DNA of 64,000 nt from Desmospora profundinema. GTDB lineage: Bacteria; Bacillota; Bacilli; Thermoactinomycetales; DSM-45169. The position numbers and the translations under genes are program-made. The notes under the pieces were generated by a model. That model ran no database searches, was not told the origin of the DNA, and worked only from the letters and a program-made list of their open reading frames with translations. Location of the stretch: positions 372,001 to 436,000 of the forward strand of contig NZ_JAVDQG010000002.1 of NCBI RefSeq assembly GCF_031454155.1, read 5' to 3'. Positions 32,373 through 40,370 of the stretch are shown here, one piece after another. Numbering within the stretch: the stretch's first letter is position 1; each line of letters begins with the position of its first letter.

Positions 32373-33182
32373 ATGCGTTTTTTTATATACAGGGGCGGGC
32401 GCATCGCATATCGGTTGACAGGTGAGGGACCTCCCTTGCTTTTGTTGCACGGGATGGGAGCCAATCATCGATTGTTCGAGCCGCAAATACCCGAATTTTC
32501 TTCCCGTTTCCACCTGATTTTGCCCGATATGCGCGGACACGGCCGGTCTTCTCCCTTGCCCATCGACTTTACCTATGAACTGTTAGCAGAGGACATGAAA
32601 GCCCTGCTGGATCATTTGGAGATTCCGACTTGTGATATCCTGGGCATTTCCATGGGAGCGATTGTCGCTCAGGCTTTGGCACTCGCACATGGAGACAGGA
32701 TTCGTCGACTGGTGTTGGCCGACGGATACTGCCAGCCTCCCTCCCGGTTTGCCGGCTTTTGTTACAACTTCTCTACGCTGGTTTTCCGCATTCTTCCCAT
32801 TCGGTGGATCAAACAGTTGCTCACGATCCCCTTTCGTGGCAGCCGGCCGGGATATGCCCGCACCCGCCACCTTCTCCAACGATGTCTTACGGATGACCGT
32901 GCGGCTCTGCTGCGTTTGAAGGAAAAACCACCCCCGGACTTTACTCGTCTACTCCATCGGATCCAATCCCCCACTCTGGTTATGGCAGGGGATCGCTTGA
33001 AGTGGGAACTTCAATCTTCCCGCATTATCGCGCAAAACCTGCCGGATGCCCGCTTCGCCGTTTTTCATGGAGGATGTGATCCGCTGAATGCGATGCGAAC
33101 CGCTCCTTTCAATACGTTGGTGACCGCTTTCTTAGACGAAAAACCACTCCCCTCCCTCCCGGGGGTCACCTTCCTCCACTGA
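32373..33182 (+). CDS. Alpha/beta hydrolase lacking the usual catalytic histidine
   Basis: Protein of 269 residues with an alpha/beta-hydrolase fold: oxyanion HGMGANH (26-32), DMRGHGRSS (52-60), nucleophile Ser93 in GISMGA, and probable acid Asp207 in VMAGDRL. Where the catalytic His of the G-H-x6-P pattern should be, the sequence is GGCDPLNAMRTAPF, with Cys235 in the His position. The nearest His is 232. GGGAGGGGAG supports the ATG. The function may be altered or lost; the protein otherwise looks intact. Confidence 0.85.
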   Translation: MRFFIYRGGRIAYRLTGEGPPLLLLHGMGANHRLFEPQIPEFSSRFHLILPDMRGHGRSSPLPIDFTYELLAEDMKALLDHLEIPTCDILGISMGAIVAQALALAHGDRIRRLVLADGYCQPPSRFAGFCYNFSTLVFRILPIRWIKQLLTIPFRGSRPGYARTRHLLQRCLTDDRAALLRLKEKPPPDFTRLLHRIQSPTLVMAGDRLKWELQSSRIIAQNLPDARFAVFHGGCDPLNAMRTAPFNTLVTAFLDEKPLPSLPGVTFLH

Positions 33183-33202
33183 AGTGAAAAATCCATCCTA
33201 GC

Positions 33203-33347
33203 CTAGGGCGTGTCTGATCAATCCGTGGCGGGATCCCGGGTCAGTATGGCTGTCTTCGTTTCGTTGCAAAAAGCGCAAAGGCTCTCCGCCAGCCACACCG
33301 ACCCTCTCTTGTTCTTGCGAAAAATTGAATTACCAGACAGACCCTAG
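33203..33347 (-). repeat. Full CTAGGGC inverted-repeat element (copy B, 145 bp)
   Basis: Reverse orientation of copy A at 20042-20188. Ends CTAGGGCGTGTCTGA and, as reverse complement, CTAGGGTCTGTCTGG. The GCAAAAAGCGCAAAGGCTC core is identical to copy A over the central part. Confidence 0.85.
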
Positions 33348-33364
33348 TGTAGAAGTCGCACGAA

Positions 33365-33392
33365 AAAAAGAATCGACATCGGTCGATTCTTG
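33365..33392 (-). terminator. Terminator of the PRD regulator-EIIA unit
   Basis: AAGAATCGAC, 4-nt loop, GTCGATTCTT; on the minus strand it is followed by TTTTTT. Confidence 0.85.
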
Positions 33393-33411
33393 GATTTCCA
33401 GATGGATCCTT

Positions 33412-33873
33412 TTACATTTCTTCCACCAAACGTCGGAGTGTCCCGCGATCTTCCGCTTCCCGAAGAGAACGACGAAAGTTTTCATCCATCAGTTTTCGTG
33501 ACAGGGCTTGCAGGATCTTCAAGTGTTCGTCCCCTGCTTGTTCCTTGGGTACAGCGATCATAAAAACCAGATGGGCCGGTTCCCCATCAATACTGTCCCA
33601 ATCCACCCCCGCTTTTTTCCGGCCGAAGGCGACCCGGGCTTCATGGACACCAGACGACTTCCCGTGGGGAATCGCAATTCCAAAGCCGATACCGGTGCTG
33701 CTATGTTCCTCCCGAGCATACAGATCGCGGCGAAACACTTCTCTGTCGGCAAGGGCACCCGATTCATCCAGTTTGTCGAGCAATTCGTTCATGACTTCAT
33801 CACGAGTGGTTCCTTCCAACTCCAATACCATTAGATCTTCGGTTAGTAGGTCGGATAAGTTCATCGTTCGCAT
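33412..33873 (-). CDS. PTS EIIA component, fructose/mannitol type
   Basis: Phosphotransferase EIIA domain of 153 residues. The phosphorylated histidine is His70 in GIAIPHGKSS, with the family features SSTGIG before it and DEHLKIL after it. It receives phosphate from HPr and would pass it to an EIIB. It lies about 130 bp downstream of a PRD-type regulator and no EIIB/C permease gene is in the window. The ATG at 33873 is one of two close start candidates (the other is 33864). Confidence 0.88.
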   Translation of the reverse strand: MRTMNLSDLLTEDLMVLELEGTTRDEVMNELLDKLDESGALADREVFRRDLYAREEHSSTGIGFGIAIPHGKSSGVHEARVAFGRKKAGVDWDSIDGEPAHLVFMIAVPKEQAGDEHLKILQALSRKLMDENFRRSLREAEDRGTLRRLVEEM

Positions 33874-34005
33874 CCTTTCTTCCTGATCTCTATGTTTTAT
33901 TCGACCAAACGAATGGAAACCGCTTGGGATATTATTTTTCCACACCGTCCAAGTGGCACGACCTATCTGAGATCCATCATTGCCGCCACCCTCTCCCCCC
34001 AACTT

Positions 34006-35931
34006 TCACCTCCCCGTTAGAATGGATATTACCTCGGAACTTATCTGTACTTCCCGCAGCTTCAGCAACCGGAGAGAATCCTCTACCAGCTCGGATACTT
34101 CCCGAAAGAGAGCACGGATATCCTCGGAACGATCCCCTGATGAAGCCAGTAATAGCACCAGCCAGACCGGTTCCCCTTCCCAATCTACCGGATGCGGCAA
34201 TACAGCCAACGCCAAGGAATCCCGGTTCACCCACTCAGGGGCGCCATGGGGAATGGCCACTCCTTGTCCAATCGCAGTAGACGCCAGCTTCTCCCGCCTC
34301 AGGGCGGACCCGCTGAAATCAGGTTCCACCGCGCCTGACGCCGACAGTAGATGAACCAACTGTTGAATTACCGACTCCCGGTCCTCACCAGTGATTCCCA
34401 CCATCATATGTTCCGGTTGCAACAACCGGGACAAGACCGGATAGGGGTCCCTGTCCACCTCCCGGAATAGTATCCGTCGAATGTTCTCTTCTTCATTGCG
34501 GCTCAGTAAGGGAGTCACCGGTATGACCGGAACTTTCTCCGCTTCCAGAGGGATCATGCTTAAAATCCCATCGGGGCGGTAACGCCGGATCGCCTCCGGC
34601 ACATCGGACCGGGCGACGGTGGCTGCCACCACCAGATCGGGAAACAACCGCCGAATTCGGGCCCGCAACAGTTCTGACGTTCCGGTGCCTGTACTGCAAA
34701 CGATGATGATACGGATCGGTTCCGTTTCCGCAGCAGCGGATCGTTCCAAAGAAGCTTGAAAATGAAGGGCCAGATATCCTACTTCATCCTCGTGAAACGC
34801 CACATTCCAACCTTCTTGTAAATGGGGCAGGTGATGGAGCAATCCATCAAACAAATAACCCGTTTGCCCCTTAATTTCCGGCAACAGGGGATTGGTCAGC
34901 CGCAATCCATGCCGCAGGCGGTTAAGTGCCGAGTGAAGGTGAAGAGAAACACCGTCCAACAGCGCTTGATCGCTTTCAAATGGGAATCCCATCCAACCGG
35001 ACATCCGTTGAATGAGAATATGGGACAACCGGACCGCTTCTGGATCCACCCGTTCCACCGATTGTTCCACTTCTCCGTCCGTTCCACGCTTTTGTTGGAT
35101 TTTGGCACCCAGCACATGCATCGTCAGATAACCGATCTCTTCCGGAGGAATCCGCACCGCCAATGGGGTTTCCAGCTGGTTCGCCAACCACTCCGCTTGT
35201 CGGTATTCCTCTTTTTCCCGCAGTTGGGACCACTCCCGGGGCTCCATGACGATCCGGTTCCCCGTTTTGATTCTCCGGATTGCGATTGCCAGATGCATGA
35301 CTAAGTTGGTGAAGCCTTCTTCGGTAAAGGAAAAAGGAAGCCGCTTCTCCAGACGATGAACGGCATCACGGATCACAGGCAACGATTGTTCCCATCCCGC
35401 TTTTTCGTCCGCCCGCAACATCCGAAGCTTTTCTTGCACCTCGGACAGGGCAAGCCTCCATGCTTTCTCATTTCCGATGATACGGTTGCCCCAGTTGGGT
35501 TTGCGGACCAGACGCAACTTTCGTTTACGAAGCCACTCCTCCGCTTGATCCAGATCAGCGTACAAGACCGCGGGGCTAACAAACAACCGCTCCGCCAATT
35601 TCCTCGTTGTAAGCGGCCCCGACGCTTCCAGCAAAGCGGACAACAAGGGGTACAACCGCTCCCCGCGTTCGTTCGTCCGTATGATCGGAACGGGAGGCAA
35701 TGCCCGTCGCAGACAGTCCCGATCCCTCTCACCGCCGCTGAGGAATACCCCCACACCGGGTTTTCTCTCCAAGGTGACGAATGCTTGCTTCTCCACCCAA
35801 CCCTTCACTTCCCGCAGATCATTTCGGACGGTCCGTTCGGAACAACCCAGTCGTTCCGCCAGTTGTTGAACAGAAAGCGGGCGTTCCTCGTTTAGAAGGT
35901 GATGAATCAGATGGATCTGTCGAGTGTTCAT
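34006..35931 (-). CDS. PRD-domain transcriptional activator, MtlR/ManR-like
   Basis: Multi-domain PTS-responsive regulator of 641 residues. HTH_11-type winged helix (about 5-60), second helix-turn-helix region (90-145), two PRD domains (about 185-395) with candidate phosphorylated His213, His272, His333 and His390, an EIIB-like domain (405-490) with Cys412 in VCSTGTGTSE, and an EIIA-like domain (500-641) with His562 in VAIPHGAPE. This is the full MtlR order. Such proteins activate sugar operons; here only an EIIA gene follows. A 9-1-9 palindrome lies upstream. Confidence 0.92.
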   Translation of the reverse strand: MNTRQIHLIHHLLNEERPLSVQQLAERLGCSERTVRNDLREVKGWVEKQAFVTLERKPGVGVFLSGGERDRDCLRRALPPVPIIRTNERGERLYPLLSALLEASGPLTTRKLAERLFVSPAVLYADLDQAEEWLRKRKLRLVRKPNWGNRIIGNEKAWRLALSEVQEKLRMLRADEKAGWEQSLPVIRDAVHRLEKRLPFSFTEEGFTNLVMHLAIAIRRIKTGNRIVMEPREWSQLREKEEYRQAEWLANQLETPLAVRIPPEEIGYLTMHVLGAKIQQKRGTDGEVEQSVERVDPEAVRLSHILIQRMSGWMGFPFESDQALLDGVSLHLHSALNRLRHGLRLTNPLLPEIKGQTGYLFDGLLHHLPHLQEGWNVAFHEDEVGYLALHFQASLERSAAAETEPIRIIIVCSTGTGTSELLRARIRRLFPDLVVAATVARSDVPEAIRRYRPDGILSMIPLEAEKVPVIPVTPLLSRNEEENIRRILFREVDRDPYPVLSRLLQPEHMMVGITGEDRESVIQQLVHLLSASGAVEPDFSGSALRREKLASTAIGQGVAIPHGAPEWVNRDSLALAVLPHPVDWEGEPVWLVLLLASSGDRSEDIRALFREVSELVEDSLRLLKLREVQISSEVISILTGR

Positions 35932-36014
35932 GAAATCACCACGTTTTCATACGGGAGAAGGCGCTTTCTCCCTTTGATCATACACCCTTTATGACAGTCA
36001 GTCTGTTATTGTTG

Positions 36015-36033
36015 TTGCCGGATCATCCGGCAA
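36015..36033. promoter_or_regulatory. Perfect 9-1-9 palindrome upstream of the PRD regulator
   Basis: TTGCCGGAT-C-ATCCGGCAA, 84 bp upstream of the regulator start codon, without a T-run on either strand. It suits a dimeric DNA-binding site, perhaps for the regulator itself. Confidence 0.45.
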
Positions 36034-36054
36034 TCTGACAAAAATGGAATGGAT

Positions 36055-36080
36055 GAAAAAAAGCGGTCCCGGCGGGACCA
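36055..36080 (-). terminator. Terminator of the M14 peptidase gene
   Basis: Minus strand: GGTCCC, 3-nt loop, GGGACC, then GCTTTTTTT. Confidence 0.8.
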
Positions 36081-36098
36081 CCTTTATCCTATTTCAGT

Positions 36099-38510
36099 TT
36101 ACCGAATCGTAAACGTCGCTCGGCGATAGTTGTGCTTCTTTCCGTTGGGATTATAGTTTCTCTCAATATTTCCCGCCGCGTCTACTGCAAACCACTTCAA
36201 CTCCGTCGTCCGGTTGAATGTGAGGGTTTCACCCCCTTCACGAACCCCGGAAGATTGGTATCGGGGCGAATCGAACGTGGGACGGCTGCCGTCTGTGGTG
36301 TAGAAGATCGTCGCCGGTTCATTCACTTGAAACTGCACCTCAACGCTCTTCTTATACCGGCCCGGCTTGGGAGTGACGTGAGAGCGGGGCGGTTTTTTAT
36401 CTTTATTGAAGTCCAACGCCACCCGCATCATCTCGATCAAACCATTGGAAAACTCCATTGCTTCCGCATGCCCTTCCTCAAAGGCAGGCTGGAATCCGAC
36501 GGGTTCCCATCGTTTCATCTCGGGGTTCCAGCGGTCCGCACCCACCTCGAAGTTCCAGGCGAATATATCGTTTTGATACCATAAGTGATCGGCGGAGTTT
36601 CCGGCAGCAGAATAGAGAACATCAGCCACCGGCCCTGTGCGGCCCGGCTGAATCACCGTTCCCCGGTGTTCTTGGATCGCCGACAGGATCCGTTCCGACG
36701 ACCCCCAAAAGAAGGCTTCCTCACCCAGGGTGGGACGGGGCAGGGTTTCACGCCCGTTCGCCTTATATGCACCGGGGGACCACATAAAGTACCCGCCATA
36801 ACTGTGGATGTTCATCGCAAACGTAATGTTGGGATTTTGATTGGCCAGCTCAATCACGTTGCGGCTTTCGTGCTCGGACAGTTCCGACCGACCGGAGTAT
36901 ACATCGCTCAAACAGTTGCTGGACCCGCCCGTATACCCGTCAAACAAGGACCCTTCCGCATAGTTGCGGTTGATGTCAATTCCCCAACGGTTGCGGTAGC
37001 CGGGATCGGCGCTCCCCTCATCGCAGTCGTTTCTCATGTTTTTCCGCTGCATATTATAATCGTAAAAACTATAATGCGCCCCGTCAGGATTGACGGTGGG
37101 AATGATAAAAATGTCGAGATTGTCCACCAGCCTGCGGGTCTCCTTGTCATGGGCATAGTTGCGCAGCAACCGCTCAATGGTTTCCACCGATACCAACGGT
37201 GTCACCCACTCGCGGGCGTGCTCCTGTGAATAAGCCAACACACCCAGCCGTGAACCATCCCGGTGTTTCCCAATCCGCACCGCCTTCACCGTAAACGGCT
37301 CCCTGGAGACGGAATCCGGTGCGTTCAGATGGTTGTCCAACTGCGTTAAGCCTTGGGGTTGTACCACTCCCGCTCCAGGATTACCCCGATACAGATGGGC
37401 CTTTATAACATCACCGGCATCCCGGTTCAGCGCTTCCACCAGCTGCGCAGCCGTCGTTACCGGTACGCCGGAAGCATCCGTCGCCAGTTCTACGGTGATC
37501 CGCCGCTTCGCCACATCCATGGACAATTCCTGATTGGGTTTACCGGGATCTTTCACCTCAATCGCCCAATCATTGCCCCCTTCATGCCCCCATACCTTGG
37601 AGGTGACCACCACTGCCGATTCCGCCCGGCTGCCCACGATTACTTGGGATTTGCGCCGATACCCTTCGGTCTGGTTGGGTAACTCTACAATCTCAGCGAT
37701 TTCTGGAAATTCCGCTACTACGGCTTCCAGCCGCTGGTCAATCTCTGTCGGAGTCATATAATGACTGATAAAATCTTTTACATAGTGCGGGTTTTCCGGA
37801 TTGGGTTTCTTTCCTCCCAGCCATTGGCTGACTGATCCGGTCACTTCACCGCCCTCATTGCTGCTTACCTTTACCCGGGTCGGCACGTTTTCAACGGGAA
37901 CCAACATCCGATGATACAAGTATTGTCCGGCATCGACAAACCGTTGCATCGTGGCCGTACCGCCAGCATCGATTGTTGTGCCTTCGCCGGCGTTCCATTG
38001 GGCGGTCAAGGCCACATCCGGCCGGATACCCGCATCGGTTTTAGCCTCCAAGGAAAGAAACGTGCCCGTATCATTTTGGAACCATTCCGCCCTCAGGATG
38101 GTGACCTGATCCACTGCCATCACGGAGACGCGCTGTTCCCGGACCACCGTCTCCTTTCGTTCCTCCAACCGCTCCTCCCAATCCTTTCGGGTGAACAACG
38201 TTTCAATCACTTCCACCTCAGGCCGGGCCGCCAACTCCTCCAATTCCGAAGGAGTGACAACCGCATCCAGTTGAATCCCGCCGGATGTTTCTTGCAGATA
38301 TTCCGCCAGATCCACCCCATCCCGAAGCAGTCCGTTCATTGCCTCGCGATCCGGCACTTCAATCCGAACCACCGACGCCTCCTCCGGTTCTCCCAATCCG
38401 GAATCTGCATCCATCCCGTCCCCCATCGAAGGCGGGATCGCCAGACCCGCCACCATCACCATCAACAGAACAAAACCGATCCACCGGGCTGTCCCCCGCG
38501 GAAACCGCAT
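36099..38510 (-). CDS. Secreted M14 zinc carboxypeptidase, 803 aa
   Basis: Large extracellular metallocarboxypeptidase. Signal peptide about 1-30. The M14 domain has zinc ligands His431 and Glu434 (QEHAREW) and His569 (NIHSYGG), with the catalytic Glu655 in NFEVGAD. Between the first strand of that domain (near 300) and the zinc site lies an unusual insertion of about 110 residues (305-410). The C-terminus (about 710-800) is a chitobiase-C-type beta domain (IFYTTDGSRPTFDSP). It probably trims peptides outside the cell. Monocistronic and divergent from the sodium-channel gene. Confidence 0.92.
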   Translation of the reverse strand: MRFPRGTARWIGFVLLMVMVAGLAIPPSMGDGMDADSGLGEPEEASVVRIEVPDREAMNGLLRDGVDLAEYLQETSGGIQLDAVVTPSELEELAARPEVEVIETLFTRKDWEERLEERKETVVREQRVSVMAVDQVTILRAEWFQNDTGTFLSLEAKTDAGIRPDVALTAQWNAGEGTTIDAGGTATMQRFVDAGQYLYHRMLVPVENVPTRVKVSSNEGGEVTGSVSQWLGGKKPNPENPHYVKDFISHYMTPTEIDQRLEAVVAEFPEIAEIVELPNQTEGYRRKSQVIVGSRAESAVVVTSKVWGHEGGNDWAIEVKDPGKPNQELSMDVAKRRITVELATDASGVPVTTAAQLVEALNRDAGDVIKAHLYRGNPGAGVVQPQGLTQLDNHLNAPDSVSREPFTVKAVRIGKHRDGSRLGVLAYSQEHAREWVTPLVSVETIERLLRNYAHDKETRRLVDNLDIFIIPTVNPDGAHYSFYDYNMQRKNMRNDCDEGSADPGYRNRWGIDINRNYAEGSLFDGYTGGSSNCLSDVYSGRSELSEHESRNVIELANQNPNITFAMNIHSYGGYFMWSPGAYKANGRETLPRPTLGEEAFFWGSSERILSAIQEHRGTVIQPGRTGPVADVLYSAAGNSADHLWYQNDIFAWNFEVGADRWNPEMKRWEPVGFQPAFEEGHAEAMEFSNGLIEMMRVALDFNKDKKPPRSHVTPKPGRYKKSVEVQFQVNEPATIFYTTDGSRPTFDSPRYQSSGVREGGETLTFNRTTELKWFAVDAAGNIERNYNPNGKKHNYRRATFTIR

Positions 38511-38732
38511 ATCGCGGCACCTCCCCTTTTCCGTTTAAACCCCCATTTATTTCGCTATACAAAACAAAATCCCTGCCACTATTTCGAATAAAAAAATAAT
38601 TGTGTTTTGTAAATGGGTTCAGCCTATTTCCCCTTTGAAAACAAGAGGTTCTCAACGGAAGCAGATCGTTTACAATAGGAGAGGAATATTCCAGCGAACG
38701 AAACACTCGTAAAAGGAGGACTGGAAGCCAAC

Positions 38733-39605
38733 TTGGAACCCCAACGAACATCGATATCATCCACCCCCACCCTCATCGACCGGATTGACCGGTTTGTTCA
38801 TCATCCCCGGTTCACGGCGACAATCCTGGTGTTAATCCTGTTTAATGCGATCCTGCTCGGCCTGGAAACATACCCTTCCATCTATGAGCCGTACCAGAAC
38901 CTGTTCCACGGGGCGGATCAGATTCTCCTGTGGCTGTTTACCCTGGAAGTGATTCTGAAAATCATCGCGGCCCGGCCGTGGTACCGCTTTTTCAAGGATG
39001 GGTGGAATGTATTTGATTTGCTTATCATCGCCAGTGGTCACCTGTTTGCGGACGTCCAGTTTGTCGTTGTGTTGCGTATTTTGCGAGTGTTGCGGGTGCT
39101 GCGGGCCATCTCGATCCTGCCTGCCCTGCGCCGCCTGGTGAAAACACTGCTGGCAACCATCCCTTCGCTCGGAAACATCGGGATCCTGCTCGGGATCATC
39201 TTTTACATTTTCTCCGTCATCGGTACGATGCTGTTTCGGGATGTAGCGCCAGAGTATTTTGGATCGATGCATCTGTCCATGCTCTCCCTGTTTCAGATCG
39301 TCACGCTGGAATCATGGGCGAGCGGCATCATGTGGCCGATTCAACAGGAAAAGCCGTGGGCTTGGATCTATTTTGTCAGTTTTGTTCTCGTCGGAACATT
39401 TGTCATCCTCAACCTGTTCATCGGGGTGATCGTCAACAAAGTGGATCAGGTGGCCGCCGAAGAGGAAGAGTTGGAGAAACTGCGGAAAGAGGCCGACCTT
39501 CAACGGGAAGTTCGTCACCTGCGGGATGAGATTCGTGAGCTGAAAACGATGATGGAACGCCCCCACTCCCCGCCTTCAGAAGAAGAGAAAGCGGACCGAG
39601 GATAA
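38733..39605 (+). CDS. Voltage-gated sodium channel, NaChBac family
   Basis: Six-helix single-subunit ion channel of 290 residues. The S4 voltage sensor has Arg115, 118, 121 and 124 in LRILRVLRVLRA. The selectivity filter is TLESWAS (191-197), identical to that of NaChBac, which indicates sodium selectivity. The C-terminus (about 240-285) is a charged coiled coil expected to tetramerise. NaChBac relatives in alkaliphilic Bacilli support pH homeostasis, motility and chemotaxis. The start is TTG, 13 bases after GGAGG, a rather long spacing. Confidence 0.95.
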   Translation: MEPQRTSISSTPTLIDRIDRFVHHPRFTATILVLILFNAILLGLETYPSIYEPYQNLFHGADQILLWLFTLEVILKIIAARPWYRFFKDGWNVFDLLIIASGHLFADVQFVVVLRILRVLRVLRAISILPALRRLVKTLLATIPSLGNIGILLGIIFYIFSVIGTMLFRDVAPEYFGSMHLSMLSLFQIVTLESWASGIMWPIQQEKPWAWIYFVSFVLVGTFVILNLFIGVIVNKVDQVAAEEEELEKLRKEADLQREVRHLRDEIRELKTMMERPHSPPSEEEKADRG

Positions 39606-39607
39606 CA

Positions 39608-39641
39608 ACAAGCCCAGCAACCACCGTTGCTGGGCTTGTCT
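39608..39641. terminator. Terminator after the sodium channel gene
   Basis: ACAAGCCCAGCAAC, CACC loop, GTTGCTGGGCTTGT. Confidence 0.85.
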
Positions 39642-39689
39642 TATATGAACCCTTGAGAAAAAGGTTGTACACTATTCCTGTTACAGCCG

Positions 39690-39899
39690 TCACCCTTTAA
39701 TGGGGTCGATCAGGGTTCGAGCCATCTTTTTTGCCGTATCCTTCACCGTTTCGCCCACCGTCTCTCCCTGACCCGCCTTTGCGGAAGGGTGGGCATCTAC
39801 CTGCCCGTTTCCACTCATGAGATGCTGATGGGAGAAAAAGAGGAAGAGGGCGATTGCGAAGGACAACATTTTCAATTGAAAGGTAGACACGCCCCTCAC
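39690..39899 (-). CDS. Small secreted or membrane-anchored protein, 69 aa
   Basis: GTG-initiated, 69 residues. A hydrophobic segment at about 10-22 (MLSFAIALFLFF) acts as signal or anchor; the rest is polar with an amphipathic helix (TVGETVKDTAKKMARTLIDP). TTGGAG lies five bases upstream. No known family. Confidence 0.55.
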   Translation of the reverse strand: MRGVSTFQLKMLSFAIALFLFFSHQHLMSGNGQVDAHPSAKAGQGETVGETVKDTAKKMARTLIDPIKG

Positions 39900-40149
39900 C
39901 TCGCTCCAAAAAGTGTTGCTAATTTATTATTCGCAAGGGGGTGTTCGTTTGTGTCCATTTTCCGCAGAAACCATTTAAGTCGAATTATTCAAAAAATATA
40001 ACAGGCAGTGATTGACCAATCGTACTACTCCCCCAGAGATATAGAAAGTGTTTATTTTTCCTAAGTGACTTCTGACTCCCTTCTTTATCCGCTTCCTTTT
40101 CTTTTGCGAATTCCATTATCTAATCCTCGTTTATTTTTATATTAACAAA

Positions 40150-40370
40150 TTAGAGTAGGTCCTTCTCAAATCTATCCTTTACCCCAGGCCAATCATGATC
40201 AAGAATGCTGTATAGGTTCGCATTTCTGATATAACCATCATGGAGGATACGGTCTTGTCTCAAGACCCCCTCGTGAACTGCTCCGATTCGCAGAATCGCT
40301 CTATTCGACCTTTCATTTCGCACATCCGCTTTTAATTGGACCCGCACGAGATTCAGAACGACTCCCGCAA
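40150..40370 (-). pseudogene. C-terminal fragment of a GNAT acetyltransferase gene
   Basis: The frame encodes VQLKADVRNERSNRAILR, then IGAVHEGVLRQDRILHDGY and a final NLYSILDHDWPGVKDRFE, which is the C-terminal third of a RimJ/RimL-type GNAT protein. The N-terminal part with the acetyl-CoA loop is missing: at 40353 the sequence becomes the end of the M20 amidohydrolase gene. No start codon or ribosome binding site belongs to it. It is a truncated relic. Confidence 0.7.
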
